In this document: positions 1 to 9,350 of the stretch, piece by piece | Position numbering within the stretch: the stretch's first letter is position 1 | Layout of the letters: the number at the start of each line of letters is the position of its first letter | Source: Spirochaetaceae bacterium | Lineage (GTDB): Bacteria > Spirochaetota > Spirochaetia > B11-G9 | NCBI GenBank assembly: GCA_015493635.1 | Contig: WGCU01000026.1 | Location: forward strand, 71,718-135,717 | DNA: 64,000 nt | Direction of reading: 5' to 3' | The notes under the pieces: model-generated | Database searches by the model: none | Seen by the model: only the letters and a program-made list of their open reading frames with translations | Told to the model about the DNA's origin: nothing | Position numbers and translations under genes: made by a program

Positions 1-323
1 GGAATATGATAATTGGTGTATCACAAGGGTTTACTAATTCTCTTATTGTTAATGGTGTCGGTTACCGGGCAGAAGTGAACAAAGATGTACTTCTTTTGAA
101 TCTTGGGTATTCTACACAGATTGAATATGTTATCAACAAAGATGTTACCATAACATGCGAAGGGCAGAATAAAATCATTGTCAGCGGTATTGACAAACAA
201 AAAGTCGGGCAGACGTGCGCAGAGATTCGTTCTTTGAGAGTGCCGGAGCCTTACAAAGGGAAAGGAATCCGTTATGAGAATGAATCGATCCGAAGAAAGA
301 TTGGTAAATCAGGTATTAAGTAG
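1..323 (+). CDS. rplF: 50S ribosomal protein L6 (5' end outside window)
   Basis: C-terminal ~107 residues of ribosomal protein L6, a primary 23S rRNA binder near the peptidyl-transferase base. The reading frame is open to the first base of the window, so the gene begins upstream and the ATG at position 6 is internal. The second L6 domain is recognisable from VNGVGYRAEV and the conserved tail PEPYKGKGIRYENE. The gene is followed 9 bp later by rplR in the canonical spc order. Identification is secure; only the N-terminal part is unseen. Confidence 0.96.
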   Translation, partial: NMIIGVSQGFTNSLIVNGVGYRAEVNKDVLLLNLGYSTQIEYVINKDVTITCEGQNKIIVSGIDKQKVGQTCAEIRSLRVPEPYKGKGIRYENESIRRKIGKSGIK

Positions 324-332
324 GTCGGTGTT

Positions 333-692
333 ATGAAAAGAGTAGTAGAAAAGAATAAGAGAAGAACAAGAAGAAAACGTCATATTCGAAAAACTATAAC
401 CGGTACTTCAGAATGTCCACGGATGACTGTTTATAGAAGTAACAGTAAAATGTATGTGCAGGTTATTGATGATGCATCAGGGAATACTGTCGCTTCGGTA
501 AGTTCTATGGAAAAAGAATTCAGGGATCTGAAGAATAATGTAGAAAATGCCGGGAAGTTAGGTGCCGTTATCGGTGACCGGTTAAAAAAACTCAACATAG
601 AGAACATTGTTTTTGATAGAAACGGTTACCTGTATCATGGTATCGTGAAGGCTATTGCAGAAGGTACCAGAAAAGCTGGAATCAGGTTTTAG
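333..692 (+). CDS. rplR: 50S ribosomal protein L18
   Basis: 119-residue L18, a 5S rRNA-binding protein of the central protuberance. The Arg/Lys-rich N-terminus (residues 1-25) and the fold motif PRMTVYRSNSKMYVQVIDD are typical, as is the FDRNGYLYHGIVKAIAEGTRKAG tail region read in segments. Length matches the family (~118-120). It lies between rplF and rpsE with 9 and 6 bp gaps, so it is co-transcribed and probably translationally coupled. Confidence 0.97.
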   Translation: MKRVVEKNKRRTRRKRHIRKTITGTSECPRMTVYRSNSKMYVQVIDDASGNTVASVSSMEKEFRDLKNNVENAGKLGAVIGDRLKKLNIENIVFDRNGYLYHGIVKAIAEGTRKAGIRF

Positions 693-698
693 GGGGAT

Positions 699-1196
699 AT
701 GGTGGAAAAAGGTAGAGATAAGGAATTTGTCGAAAAACTTATCAGACTGAACAGGGTTGCTAAAGTTGTGAAAGGCGGTCGAAGATTTTCTTTTTCAGCA
801 TTGATGGTAGTAGGTGATCAAAAAGGAAGAGTTGGATATGGATTCGGCAAAGCTAACGATGTCTCTGAAGCTATTCGAAAGAGTGTAGAAAAAGCAAAGA
901 GAAATCTTGTAACCGTGCCTTTAAAGAAAACAACTATTCCTCATGAAATAACAGGAAAGTTCAAGAGTGCAAGTGTTTTATTAAAACCAGCAGCCCCCGG
1001 TACTGGTGTTATTGCCGGTGGTCCGGTACGGGCGGTAATGGAAGCTTGTGGTATTCATGATATTTTAAGTAAATCACTGGGATCGAAAAATACCATGAAT
1101 ATTTTGAAAGCAGTTTTTGAAGGGTTTGATAATGTTCTTAATGCAAAAGAGATAGCCTCTAACCGGGGAAAAACTCTTGAAGAAATGTGGGGTTGA
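699..1196 (+). CDS. rpsE: 30S ribosomal protein S5
   Basis: 165-residue S5, a small-subunit protein contributing to decoding accuracy. The N-terminal double-stranded-RNA-binding-like domain carries [20 protein letters not shown] and the [10 protein letters not shown] loop. The C-terminal domain carries [17 protein letters not shown]. The ATG at 699 follows a purine-rich AGGGGG six bases after the rplR stop. Family length is 160-170. Part of the spc operon. Confidence 0.97.
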   Translation: MVEKGRDKEFVEKLIRLNRVAKVVKGGRRFSFSALMVVGDQKGRVGYGFGKANDVSEAIRKSVEKAKRNLVTVPLKKTTIPHEITGKFKSASVLLKPAAPGTGVIAGGPVRAVMEACGIHDILSKSLGSKNTMNILKAVFEGFDNVLNAKEIASNRGKTLEEMWG

Positions 1197-1198
1197 GA

Positions 1199-1384
1199 AT
1201 GGCTAAAAGAATTCGAATACGGCTTGTACGTAGTGTTATAGGGAGATTACCTGAACAGAGAAGGACGGTAAAAGCTCTCGGTCTTAAAAAGATGAACAGT
1301 ACTGTTGAACATGATGTTAATCCTGTAATAATGGGTATGGTTAATGCGGTTTCACATTTGGTAAAAGTCGAGGAGATAAACTGA
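1199..1384 (+). CDS. rpmD: 50S ribosomal protein L30
   Basis: 61-residue L30. The start is placed at ATG 1199, two bases after the rpsE stop, because GTGGGG at 1187-1192 then serves as ribosome-binding site; an in-frame GTG at 1187 would add four unconserved residues inside rpsE. The sequence begins [15 protein letters not shown] and carries the family segment [15 protein letters not shown]. The length is right for bacterial L30 (~60). Confidence 0.95.
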   Translation: MAKRIRIRLVRSVIGRLPEQRRTVKALGLKKMNSTVEHDVNPVIMGMVNAVSHLVKVEEIN

Positions 1385-1386
1385 CT

Positions 1387-1842
1387 ATGGAACAGATAAA
1401 AGCTCCGAAAGGAGCAAATAAACGGAAAACTATAGTTGGACGGGGTAACGGAAGTAAGGGCCGAAGTTCCGGCCGGGGACATGATGGGCAGAATTCCAGA
1501 TCTGGAGGCGGTGTAAGACCAGGTTTTGAAGGTGGTCAGATGCCTCTTTATCGGCGTATTGCCCGAAAAGGTTTCTCTAATCATCCTTTTAAAACTGTGT
1601 ATACTGTTTTTAATCTTTCAGAGCTTAATAACCGTTTCAATGACGGTGAAACCGTAAGTATTGAAAGTTTACGGGAAAAGAGAATGATTAAGGGAAGAGA
1701 AAATATGGTTAAAATCCTGGGGAACGGAGATCTGGATAAGAAATTAACCATTGCAATAGAGAAAATTTCCGCACAGGCGAAGGATAAAGTGCTCAAAGCA
1801 GGCGGCAAAATACAAGTAGAAGAAGGCAATGATGGCAAGTAA
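1387..1842 (+). CDS. rplO: 50S ribosomal protein L15
   Basis: 151-residue L15. The Gly/Arg-rich N-terminal extension that threads into 23S rRNA is clear (GRGNGSKGRSSGRGHDGQNS, then GFEGGQMPLYRR). The C-terminal half has the globular domain ending ILGNGDLDKKLTIAIEKIS. It starts two bases after rpmD and its end overlaps the start of secY by 11-14 bp, the usual coupling of L15 to SecY. Confidence 0.97.
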   Translation: MEQIKAPKGANKRKTIVGRGNGSKGRSSGRGHDGQNSRSGGGVRPGFEGGQMPLYRRIARKGFSNHPFKTVYTVFNLSELNNRFNDGETVSIESLREKRMIKGRENMVKILGNGDLDKKLTIAIEKISAQAKDKVLKAGGKIQVEEGNDGK

Positions 1843-3154
1843 TGCATTTCTAAATGTATTTAGTGTAAAAGAACTCAGAGAGAGAATATTTTTTACGTTG
1901 ATGATGCTTGTTATATTCAGGCTTGGAGTAACGCTGCCTATACCTGGAATTAATATCAATGCTCTAAAACTGTATTTTATGTCTCAGCAGGGTTCAAGTT
2001 CGATTGGTTTAACAGAGTACATTGACTTTTTTGCCGGTGGTGCTTTTAAACATTTCTCAATTTTTATGCTGGGAATTATGCCGTATATTTCCGCTCAGAT
2101 AATACTTCAGCTTCTACTTGTTGTTATACCTTCTCTTAAAAAGTTGTCTGAGGAAGAAGGCGGCAGGAAAAAAATTCAGCGGATAACACGGTACGCAACA
2201 GTAGGTATATGTCTTATTCAGTCTTACGTAGTGACGGTGTATGCTAAATCAATTCCTGATGCAATAACAATGAGTATGCTGCCGTATACACTGTTGGCTA
2301 TGCTTACTGTTACAACAGGAACTGTTTTTCTTATATGGATGGGAGAGCAGATAACTCAGCGGGGAGTAGGAAACGGGATATCCCTCATAATATTTGCCGG
2401 TATTGTGGCAAGAATGCCGGGAGCAACTGTTGAATTATTACGGCAGGTTAAAGAAGGTAATATTAATACAGTACATGTTATTATCGTATTGGCTATGTTT
2501 GCATTTGTTGTCGCACTGGTAATATACGAGCAGCAGGGACAGCGTAAAATTCCTGTGAATTATGCTAAGAGAGTTGTCGGCAGAAAGATGTACAGTGCAC
2601 AGAGTACGTATATCCCGTTTAAAATTAATCCATCAGGTGTTATTCCTGTTATTTTTGCATCTTCAGTTCTTACTTTTCCTCTGCAGATAGCGGGTAATTT
2701 AGGACCGGATGTAAAGTGGCTCGCTAGTTTTTCGTATTGGCTGAGGCCACAGGGTATTCCCTATGTTATAATTTATACGCTCCTTATTATCTTTTTTGCT
2801 TATTTTTATACACAGGTAACCTTAAATCCTGTTGAAATTGCAAAACAGGTACGGGAAAATGGAGGATCTATTCCTGGGATACGAACAGAAAAGATGGAAG
2901 CACATCTTTCCAGAATCCTTAACAGGATTGTGCTGCCAGGATCGATTTTCCTAGCTTTTATAGCAATTATTCCAACAATTGTTCAGCGGCTGTTTCATTT
3001 TCCATATCAGATCTCAATGCTGATGGGAGGAACATCACTGTTAATAATGGTAGGAGTTGATCTGGATACAATGTCACAAATCGAAGGACATTTGAGGATG
3101 CATCATCACGATGGTCTTGTTAAGAAAGGTAAAATACGTTCAAGGAATTTATAG
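1832..3154 (+). CDS. secY: Protein translocase subunit SecY
   Basis: 440-residue SecY, the channel-forming subunit of the SecYEG translocon in the inner membrane. About ten hydrophobic segments are visible. Plug and pore-ring regions (FFAGGAFKHFSIFMLGIMPYISAQI) and the cytoplasmic loop motif YEQQGQRKIPVNYAKR are classical. ATG 1832 is preferred to ATG 1829 because AGAAGG at 1821-1826 then sits 5 bases upstream; 1829 would leave 2. The start overlaps the rplO end. Adk, map and infA, which follow secY in many bacteria, are absent here; rpmJ follows directly. Confidence 0.97.
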   Translation: MASNAFLNVFSVKELRERIFFTLMMLVIFRLGVTLPIPGININALKLYFMSQQGSSSIGLTEYIDFFAGGAFKHFSIFMLGIMPYISAQIILQLLLVVIPSLKKLSEEEGGRKKIQRITRYATVGICLIQSYVVTVYAKSIPDAITMSMLPYTLLAMLTVTTGTVFLIWMGEQITQRGVGNGISLIIFAGIVARMPGATVELLRQVKEGNINTVHVIIVLAMFAFVVALVIYEQQGQRKIPVNYAKRVVGRKMYSAQSTYIPFKINPSGVIPVIFASSVLTFPLQIAGNLGPDVKWLASFSYWLRPQGIPYVIIYTLLIIFFAYFYTQVTLNPVEIAKQVRENGGSIPGIRTEKMEAHLSRILNRIVLPGSIFLAFIAIIPTIVQRLFHFPYQISMLMGGTSLLIMVGVDLDTMSQIEGHLRMHHHDGLVKKGKIRSRNL

Positions 3155-3163
3155 AGGTATACA

Positions 3164-3277
3164 ATGAAAGTTAGAGCAAGTGTAAAACCTATGTGCGACA
3201 AGTGTAAGGTTATTCGAAGGAATGGGGTTGTCAGAATAATTTGTGAAAACCCTAAACATAAACAGAGGCAGAAGTAG
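3164..3277 (+). CDS. rpmJ: 50S ribosomal protein L36
   Basis: 37-residue L36 read directly from the sequence, short enough to be missed by automated calling. It begins [17 protein letters not shown] and ends NPKHKQRQK. The zinc-binding form is present: Cys11, Cys14, Cys27 and His32 form the C-x2-C-x12-C-x4-H ribbon. It sits between secY (9 bp) and rpsM (14 bp). Confidence 0.95.
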   Translation: MKVRASVKPMCDKCKVIRRNGVVRIICENPKHKQRQK

Positions 3278-3291
3278 GAGGACCAAAGTAG

Positions 3292-3657
3292 ATGGCGAGA
3301 ATTGCTGGTATAGACCTTCCAAATAAGGCTGTAAAAATATCACTCACATACATCTTCGGTATTGGAAGAACTTCCGCTGCCAAAATATGTGAAAAAACAG
3401 GAGTAAATCCTGATACGAGAATAAATGATCTATCTGCAGATGAAGTAAACAAAATAAGAGCTGAAATAGACAGTACTTATACGGTAGAAGGTCGTTTGCG
3501 AACCCAGGTTGCCTTGAATATAAAAAGGTTAATGGATATAGGCTGCTATCGGGGGTTAAGGCATCGAAGGGGTCTTCCTGTTCGGGGTCAAAGAACAAAG
3601 ACCAATGCCCGTACACGAAAGGGTAAAAAGAAAACTGTTGCCGGTAAGAAGAAGTAG
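3292..3657 (+). CDS. rpsM: 30S ribosomal protein S13
   Basis: 121-residue S13 of the small-subunit head, contacting P-site tRNA and L5. [25 protein letters not shown], seen in two segments, is the family N-terminus. The helix-two-turn-helix and the basic [25 protein letters not shown] tail region (segments) are intact. AGGAGG about 10 bases upstream is a strong ribosome-binding site. Confidence 0.97.
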   Translation: MARIAGIDLPNKAVKISLTYIFGIGRTSAAKICEKTGVNPDTRINDLSADEVNKIRAEIDSTYTVEGRLRTQVALNIKRLMDIGCYRGLRHRRGLPVRGQRTKTNARTRKGKKKTVAGKKK

Positions 3658-3670
3658 GTGGAGGAAATAA

Positions 3671-4048
3671 GTGGCTAAAGCTAAAAAGAAAACAAAAAAA
3701 ACTGTTTTTGAAGGTAAAGTTTTTGTACAGGCGACATTTAATAATACCATTGTGACTGTTACTGATCTGAATGGTAATACTGTATCTTGGGCTAGTGCCG
3801 GCGGTCTTGGCTTTCGAGGTGCAAAAAAATCTACACCTTATGCAGCACAGACAACTGCTGAAACTGCTGCAAAAAAGGCAATGGATTTTGGCTTGCGTGA
3901 AGTACATGTGTTTGTTAAAGGACCTGGCGTGGGTAGAGAGTCTGCAATCAGGTCTCTCGGTAATCTTGGTTTAATGGTTAAAAGTATAAAAGATATTACA
4001 CCAACTCCTCATAATGGATGCAGACCAAGAAAGAGTAGAAGGGTTTAG
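3671..4048 (+). CDS. rpsK: 30S ribosomal protein S11
   Basis: 125-residue S11 of the platform, lining the mRNA exit path. It uses a GTG start at 3671 behind GGAGGAAATAA. Diagnostic segments are [32 protein letters not shown] and the C-terminal [18 protein letters not shown]. The basic N-terminus (AKAKKKTKK) replaces the usual short tail. It lies 13 bp after rpsM. Confidence 0.97.
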   Translation: MAKAKKKTKKTVFEGKVFVQATFNNTIVTVTDLNGNTVSWASAGGLGFRGAKKSTPYAAQTTAETAAKKAMDFGLREVHVFVKGPGVGRESAIRSLGNLGLMVKSIKDITPTPHNGCRPRKSRRV

Positions 4049-4061
4049 GAGAGTATTATAT

Positions 4062-4697
4062 ATGGCTAGATATTTAGGACCACAGTGCCGGTTGTGCCGG
4101 GCTGAAAATACAAAACTTTTTTTGAAAGGTGAACGGTGTCATAGTGCGAAATGCCCTATTAATAAAAAGGCAAGCCCTCCCGGAAAGGGACCACGGTACC
4201 GGACAAAAAAAATGTCAGATTATGGAATACAGCTGAGAGAGAAGCAGAAACTTAAGCGAATTTTTGGTATGATGGAGAAACAATTCAAACTTGCTTTTGT
4301 AGAAGCTGACAGATTGAGCGGCAAAACTGGTGATAACTTGATTACACTTCTTGAGAGACGTCTTGATAATATTGTCTATAGAATGCGGTTTGCTTCATCA
4401 AGAAAAATGGCACGGCAGCTTGTTTCTCATGGACATATCCTTGTTAATGGAAAGAGAGTAACTATTTCTTCTTTTATTGTAAAAGAGAACGATGTGGTAA
4501 CTGTTCAGACCAAAAGCCAAAAAATGTTGGGAATTAAAGAAAGCTTGAAGGAATATACGAAATCAGGTGCAAAACCGTGGCTGGAAGTTAATCCTGATGA
4601 AATGAAGGGAAGGATAATTGCAATTCCTCGCAGAAATGATGTTACGGATCTCGAGGATATTAATGTTCAATTAATTGTAGAGCTTTATTCTAGATAG
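4062..4697 (+). CDS. rpsD: 30S ribosomal protein S4
   Basis: 211-residue S4, a primary 16S rRNA binder, proofreading protein and translational regulator in many bacteria. ATG 4062 is chosen because [13 protein letters not shown] is the conserved N-terminus; an in-frame ATG 48 bases earlier lies inside rpsK. The N-terminus is the zinc-type form with Cys9, Cys12, Cys26 and Cys31. The S4 RNA-binding domain follows ([30 protein letters not shown]). Its place between rpsK and rpoA is the standard alpha-operon order. Confidence 0.97.
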   Translation: MARYLGPQCRLCRAENTKLFLKGERCHSAKCPINKKASPPGKGPRYRTKKMSDYGIQLREKQKLKRIFGMMEKQFKLAFVEADRLSGKTGDNLITLLERRLDNIVYRMRFASSRKMARQLVSHGHILVNGKRVTISSFIVKENDVVTVQTKSQKMLGIKESLKEYTKSGAKPWLEVNPDEMKGRIIAIPRRNDVTDLEDINVQLIVELYSR

Positions 4698-4705
4698 GAG
4701 TTTAC

Positions 4706-5761
4706 ATGGCACCTAAAAACCTTTTGAAGGGATTCAAAATGCCAAAAGGTATTACTTTCGAACATAGTGAGATTAATGAAAACTATGGAAAGTTTGTTGC
4801 ATATCCATTTGAACGGGGATATGGAACGACAATTGGAAATACTCTCAGGAGAATTCTCCTTTCATCAATACAGGGGTATGCTATAACTGCTATTAAAATT
4901 ACCAGTTATGATGCTGATGGTACTCCTCATATTATATCAAGTGAATATGAATCTATTCCTGAAGTTGTTGAAGATACACCGGAAATACTGAGCAATTTGA
5001 AACATCTCCAGATTAAGTTGCCTGATGACATGGAACACAAAATGCTTCTTCTGGAATGTAAGGGACCGGGAGTTCTGAAAGGATCCGATTTTGAAGTAGA
5101 TAATGATGTGGAAATTACGAATAAGGATTTAGTAATTTTTACAATGATGAAAGATGCAAATATAGATCTTGAAATACAGATCGATTTGGGAAGAGGATAT
5201 GTACCTTCTGAAACAAATGAAAACTATATTGAAGTTATTGGAACTATCCCCTTGGATGCTATCTTCTCACCGATAAAGCGGGTTACTTTTTCAATAGAAA
5301 ATACACGTGTTGGACACCGGAATGATTATGATAAATTGATACTTGAGATTTTTACTGATGGAACCATTAAACCGGAAAATGCCTTAGCAGAAGCAGCGAA
5401 AATTGCGAAGGATCATTTTACAATCTTTATAAATTTTGATGAAAATTCTCTCATAGATGACGGAACCGTTGATGAAGAGGAAGAAAGGATTAACAGGATT
5501 CTTGATACACCTGTAGAAGAACTGGAACTTTCTGTAAGATCAAGTAATTGTCTGAAAAATGCAAGCATAAGGACTATTGGAGAGCTTACCAGAAAAACAG
5601 AAGATGAAATTGCAAAAACAAGAAATTTTGGTAAAAAATCTTTGCTTGAGATAAAAGAAAAACTTAAAGAATGGAACTTGAGCCTTGGAATGACCGATTA
5701 TAGTGTTCTTAAAACCTCAAGAAAAATAAATATGAATAAGGAAGCTGAAAATGAATCATAG
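4706..5761 (+). CDS. rpoA: DNA-directed RNA polymerase subunit alpha
   Basis: 351-residue alpha subunit that nucleates RNA polymerase assembly and contacts UP elements and activators. The N-terminal dimerisation domain carries [18 protein letters not shown]. An acidic linker ([13 protein letters not shown]) leads to the C-terminal domain, recognisable from [21 protein letters not shown] and [14 protein letters not shown]. Length is slightly above the usual 310-340 because of a charged C-terminal tail ([12 protein letters not shown]). Its last 11 bp overlap rplQ. Confidence 0.97.
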   Translation: MAPKNLLKGFKMPKGITFEHSEINENYGKFVAYPFERGYGTTIGNTLRRILLSSIQGYAITAIKITSYDADGTPHIISSEYESIPEVVEDTPEILSNLKHLQIKLPDDMEHKMLLLECKGPGVLKGSDFEVDNDVEITNKDLVIFTMMKDANIDLEIQIDLGRGYVPSETNENYIEVIGTIPLDAIFSPIKRVTFSIENTRVGHRNDYDKLILEIFTDGTIKPENALAEAAKIAKDHFTIFINFDENSLIDDGTVDEEEERINRILDTPVEELELSVRSSNCLKNASIRTIGELTRKTEDEIAKTRNFGKKSLLEIKEKLKEWNLSLGMTDYSVLKTSRKINMNKEAENES

Positions 5762-6293
5762 AGTAGGGTTTAACAAGCTCGGACTGAAAACAAGTCATAG
5801 GAAAGCTCTGCACCGGAATATGGCTACATCATTGTTCAGGTATGAGCGTATAACAACAACAAAAGCAAAGGCTCTTGCTGTTCGTCGTACTGTGGAGAAA
5901 TTAATAACAAGGGCTAAAGTTGATTCAGTACATAACCGGCGGATTGTAGCAAAAAAAATTGGTGACAAAGAGATCCTTGCAAAACTTTTTACTGATATTG
6001 GACCAAGATATGCCAGTAGACCTGGTGGATATACGAGAGTTTTGAAACTTGGCTGGAGAAAAGGTGATGCGGCAGAAACAGTCATTTTGGAGCTTGTTGA
6101 AGAAGGTAAAACATCTGTAGCTAAAAAGAAGAAAAAGACAAAGGCAAAGAAAAAAGATATTAAAACTGAGGATAATGCTGATCAAAATGAGCCTGTTGTC
6201 CAGGAAGCATCACCTGCGGAAGTGGAAAAAAAGACTGAAACAGCAGAACAAGAAGAAATATCTGAAGATTCTTCAGAAAAAGAAGAGGTCTGA
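5751..6293 (+). CDS. rplQ: 50S ribosomal protein L17 with charged C-terminal extension
   Basis: 180-residue L17. Residues 1-120 are the normal protein ([20 protein letters not shown], then [16 protein letters not shown]). The remaining ~60 residues are a low-complexity extension: a lysine-rich block ([13 protein letters not shown]) followed by a Glu-rich tail ending [10 protein letters not shown]. Typical L17 stops near residue 120, so this tail is an add-on of unknown role. The start overlaps the rpoA stop by 11 bp. It is the last gene of the operon before a terminator. Confidence 0.95.
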   Translation: MNHRVGFNKLGLKTSHRKALHRNMATSLFRYERITTTKAKALAVRRTVEKLITRAKVDSVHNRRIVAKKIGDKEILAKLFTDIGPRYASRPGGYTRVLKLGWRKGDAAETVILELVEEGKTSVAKKKKKTKAKKKDIKTEDNADQNEPVVQEASPAEVEKKTETAEQEEISEDSSEKEEV

Positions 6294-6314
6294 TAGTATC
6301 AGAATCTATAACAG

Positions 6315-6339
6315 GGGAGACGGAAGTCTCCCTTTTTTT
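6315..6339 (+). terminator. Intrinsic terminator of the ribosomal/rpoA operon
   Basis: Perfect 7-bp stem GGGAGAC / GTCTCCC with a GGAA tetraloop, followed by seven T residues, 22 bp after the rplQ stop. It separates the ribosomal operon from the unrelated gene downstream. Confidence 0.93.
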
Positions 6340-6431
6340 AACTTAAAATAGAATTCAGTATTCATTTTATGATACCGATAATCAATAATAGTATGGTGAA
6401 ACTTAAAAATCTCAGGATGAAATATTAGTCT

Positions 6432-9200
6432 ATGAATACTCTTCAGAAAATAGTATTCAGTTTTCTCATAACTGTTGTACTCTTTTCAATCTTTATTTTT
6501 GCTGGATTCACTGGCCTTTTTACCACTCTTGAAACTAAGTTTTATAATAAAAAAATACAAAAGATATACATTGAAAAAACAAAAGATATTGCAGATGACA
6601 TAAATAGTTACAATGTAAAAAATAAAGAAAGATTTAGATCTGTCCTATCAAACCTCGATATTCAAAAAATTTATACATCACAGTGGGATGAGAAGTACAT
6701 TATAAAATTGCATAATCTATTCAATTTATTACTTGAACAGTATCCAGGTATAGAGTTCGTATGGTTTTATGATTCGAAAGGGCTTATACATTATAGTACT
6801 GCAGACTTTGCTGTGAAATCTCAAAGCGGTAGTTATAAAAAAGTCTATAAAAATCTAAAAGAAGCTGTTAAGGGTAGTAATAACAGTACAGCAGGAACAA
6901 CTGTAATTGATTTAAGCCTGCTTCAAGAAAATTTAGATACCGATTTTGGATTTGATCTTGATGAAAATCATGGACTGCTTCTATACAAATTTAAAGCAGT
7001 AGATTCTATAAACCTAAACAGAGGAATAGCCTTATTTGTTGTAAATAAAAGTGACCTAAAACGCTATCTTGTTCAAAAGAACGTGATGCAGATAGATGAC
7101 AGACTTACGTTTTTTAATGGTTCGTATGTTATAAACGGTTTCTCTATGGACAAAACGAATCAATATCTTAGTATTGAAAAATTTTGGAAAAGAATATTAA
7201 ATGGAAATAACGAAATATTTGTTGATCCTAATACAAAAGAAGAATACCTTCTTTTCAGTTCAAAGTCTCAGTTTGGAAACATAGTAAATTTTGTAAATAT
7301 ACGGGAATTTTCACTCAGTGATAGTATAAAACTACTCGTACTCATTATTATTTTTGTAACGTTGTATCTCCTTGTTTTTCTTGTCTTTAATATGCGGCAG
7401 AATAAACTTGCCGTACTTCAAGGGAAAATAAAAACCTTTCAGATCAGTTTTATAAGGGAGTATATCAATACAAGATATGATGGAAACGAAACCAATCTCA
7501 GTGGTGATTTAAGGCTTAAAACGAAAGAAATAAAAAAAGATATTCGTAAAAGTATTGGAAGAATAAAAAAGAATCAGTTGGAAAAAGTTGATAAAATGAT
7601 AGATGATTCCTGGGATGAGCTTCTTGAGCTTATTGAAAGCAAAACCAGGAATAAACAGTATCCGACTGCAGCAAATGTTGAAATAGGAAATCTTGAAGAA
7701 ATAATTACTAAAATTCTTACTTCTGAGAAAATGTTGCAGCCGGCAATAACAAAACCACAAAGATTACAAGATATAAGTGAGTTAGCCGCAGAACCTGTGG
7801 GAGAGGCAGCAGAGCCTGAGGAAGCAGAGGAACTTGAAGAGTTACCAGAAGAACCTGAGGGAGAGGCAGCAGAGCCTGAGGAAGCAGAGGAACTTGAAGA
7901 GTTACCAGAAGAACCTGAGGGAGAGGTAGTAGAGCCTGTTGAACTTAATATTGCCGGATTTTCAGAAAGTATAAAGCAGTCAGCAGTTTTGGATCTTGAA
8001 AATGAAGTATTCCAAGGGTACTCGAAAGAGTTCGGTAGTGATGAAATATCAAAGAAAATACTTGCTTTCAAGAAGCAGGAAAAATCTGAAAATATTGAAG
8101 AATTAGAGCAGTTCCAGGAAGATGAGAAAATTTATGATCTTGAAATGGTTTCAGGTGGTGATAATTACACTGTTAGCCCCTATAAACAATTTTTATTTGA
8201 GTCGCCTGTAGAAGGTTTATTGGAAAAAGTACATGACCAAGAACCAATGTCTGGGAAGGAAATAACAATGAAAAACCCCAATGATTCTGAAAACCAGAAA
8301 GACTTGAGCAGTGAAAATAAAGAAGAACTGGAAGAACTGGAAGAACTGGAAGAACTGGAAGAACTGGAAGAACTGGAAGAACTGGAAGAAGAATTAGTAT
8401 ATTCGGATATGGAAGGTATGACTTTCAAGGAAAAGCTTGAAAGTTGTATAGAGCAGAATATTTGTGAGATAGTACCCTTTGCAGAGTACTATTCGATGAA
8501 TAATCAGCCTGAATCTGTTGCCCTCAGCAATGGAGTATTTAAAATTAAGGAAGAAGTATTCCAGAAGAAATTAGAGAAAAAAGATTCTAAATTTGAAGAT
8601 CTCGTTCACTCTGTAATGGACGAAAATGAAACTGCAAATGATTCAAGTATAGGGAATTTTCTGGGTTTAGCTAGTGTAGAGCTTCCGATGTTTTCAAAAA
8701 ATGATCTTAATGCCGGAAAAATCAATGGTATAAAAAATAAAAAAGAGCAAATGTCTGCCCTCATGATTGACAAAGGATTTAATCATGATTTCTATTTAAA
8801 AAGATATGGTACAAATGAACTTGGAATAATGAAATCAATTATGAACTTATCGAGGCATATGAATGCTTTGTATGCAGGAATTCTTGAAAATAAGAATAGT
8901 ACTTGGGTACTTTCTGAGGCCCTTGGATTTAAAAAAGAAACGATCTCAGGATTCGGTATACCTGTAGAAACTCCATTTGAAAAGGAAATTATAAGGAAAA
9001 GGTCCATTTTCTTGACAAAAAAGGGGAAAATTGGCATACAAGATATTGATAAGATGTTCTTACAGGAAGATTCAAAGTATATAGGAGGAATGTTTTTCTT
9101 TCCTTCTCTCTTTAAAAATCAAGAAGCTTATCTTGTCTTTGTATTAAAGAATGCTGAAAATAGTTTACAGGAATATGCAGAAAGGCTTTATTCTGTCTGA
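6432..9200 (+). CDS. Two-TM protein with acidic tandem repeats, unknown function
   Basis: 922 residues, not recognised as a named family. TM1 lies at about 7-29 and TM2 at 299-319, enclosing a ~270-residue extracytoplasmic region that has a Cache-like stretch (EFVWFYDSKGLIHYSTAD, ~108-125). A charged helical region follows. Residues ~457-497 hold an exact two-copy 20-residue Glu/Pro-rich repeat, and 631-651 hold seven EEL triplets. The C-terminal ~140 residues are globular, possibly GAF-like (weak inference). The layout suggests a membrane sensor or scaffold. It is monocistronic between a terminator and the rny promoter. No clear ribosome-binding site lies at the usual distance. Confidence 0.8.
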   Translation: MNTLQKIVFSFLITVVLFSIFIFAGFTGLFTTLETKFYNKKIQKIYIEKTKDIADDINSYNVKNKERFRSVLSNLDIQKIYTSQWDEKYIIKLHNLFNLLLEQYPGIEFVWFYDSKGLIHYSTADFAVKSQSGSYKKVYKNLKEAVKGSNNSTAGTTVIDLSLLQENLDTDFGFDLDENHGLLLYKFKAVDSINLNRGIALFVVNKSDLKRYLVQKNVMQIDDRLTFFNGSYVINGFSMDKTNQYLSIEKFWKRILNGNNEIFVDPNTKEEYLLFSSKSQFGNIVNFVNIREFSLSDSIKLLVLIIIFVTLYLLVFLVFNMRQNKLAVLQGKIKTFQISFIREYINTRYDGNETNLSGDLRLKTKEIKKDIRKSIGRIKKNQLEKVDKMIDDSWDELLELIESKTRNKQYPTAANVEIGNLEEIITKILTSEKMLQPAITKPQRLQDISELAAEPVGEAAEPEEAEELEELPEEPEGEAAEPEEAEELEELPEEPEGEVVEPVELNIAGFSESIKQSAVLDLENEVFQGYSKEFGSDEISKKILAFKKQEKSENIEELEQFQEDEKIYDLEMVSGGDNYTVSPYKQFLFESPVEGLLEKVHDQEPMSGKEITMKNPNDSENQKDLSSENKEELEELEELEELEELEELEELEEELVYSDMEGMTFKEKLESCIEQNICEIVPFAEYYSMNNQPESVALSNGVFKIKEEVFQKKLEKKDSKFEDLVHSVMDENETANDSSIGNFLGLASVELPMFSKNDLNAGKINGIKNKKEQMSALMIDKGFNHDFYLKRYGTNELGIMKSIMNLSRHMNALYAGILENKNSTWVLSEALGFKKETISGFGIPVETPFEKEIIRKRSIFLTKKGKIGIQDIDKMFLQEDSKYIGGMFFFPSLFKNQEAYLVFVLKNAENSLQEYAERLYSV
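7801..7920 (+). repeat. Exact 60-bp tandem duplication inside the acidic-repeat gene
   Basis: Positions 7801-7860 and 7861-7920 are identical base for base, and a degenerate third copy begins at 7921. The unit is in frame, encoding a Glu/Pro-rich 20-mer with the core EEAEELEELPEEPEG. Identity at the DNA level, including third codon positions, indicates recent duplication. Confidence 0.95.
8322..8384 (+). repeat. 9-bp microsatellite-like repeat, seven copies
   Basis: Seven uninterrupted copies of GAAGAACTG, each encoding Glu-Glu-Leu, in the same gene. Slipped-strand mispairing would add or remove whole EEL triplets without shifting the frame, so the tract would change length rather than switch the gene off. 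Confidence 0.95.
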
Positions 9201-9292
9201 AAGTAACGTGAATATCTTATTTACATGATAAAGATGGATATTTTACTATAAAAAACAAATATTATACGGATAATCAAAAATATTTAGTCAAC

Positions 9293-9321
9293 TTGACATT
9301 GCAATAGTAAGAGTCTATTAT
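9293..9321 (+). promoter_or_regulatory. Sigma-70-type promoter of rny operon
   Basis: TTGACA at 9293-9298 and TATTAT at 9316-9321, separated by exactly 17 bp. This is the best housekeeping promoter in the window. It would start transcription near 9328, ahead of GGAGG at 9340-9344 and the rny ATG. Confidence 0.85.
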
Positions 9322-9350
9322 TTAGACTGATCTGATTGTGGAGGAAGAAA

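Noticed and set aside
3344-3907. 187-residue minus-strand ORF over rpsM and rpsK
   Set aside because: Overlaps two unquestionable ribosomal protein genes and has no ribosome-binding site or family match.
4014-4061. Early rpsD start
   Set aside because: Lies inside rpsK and would add 16 unconserved residues before MARYLGPQC.
7574-8071. Minus-strand Ser/Ala/Gly-rich ORF
   Set aside because: Antisense shadow of the 60-bp tandem repeat and its flanks.
8322-8384. CRISPR or minisatellite array
   Set aside because: The repeat is 9 bp, has no spacers and is in frame within an ORF.
8180-8428. Minus-strand ORF with a 27-residue serine run
   Set aside because: It is the antisense of the GAAGAACTG repeat in the real acidic-repeat gene; the serine run is a codon mirror.
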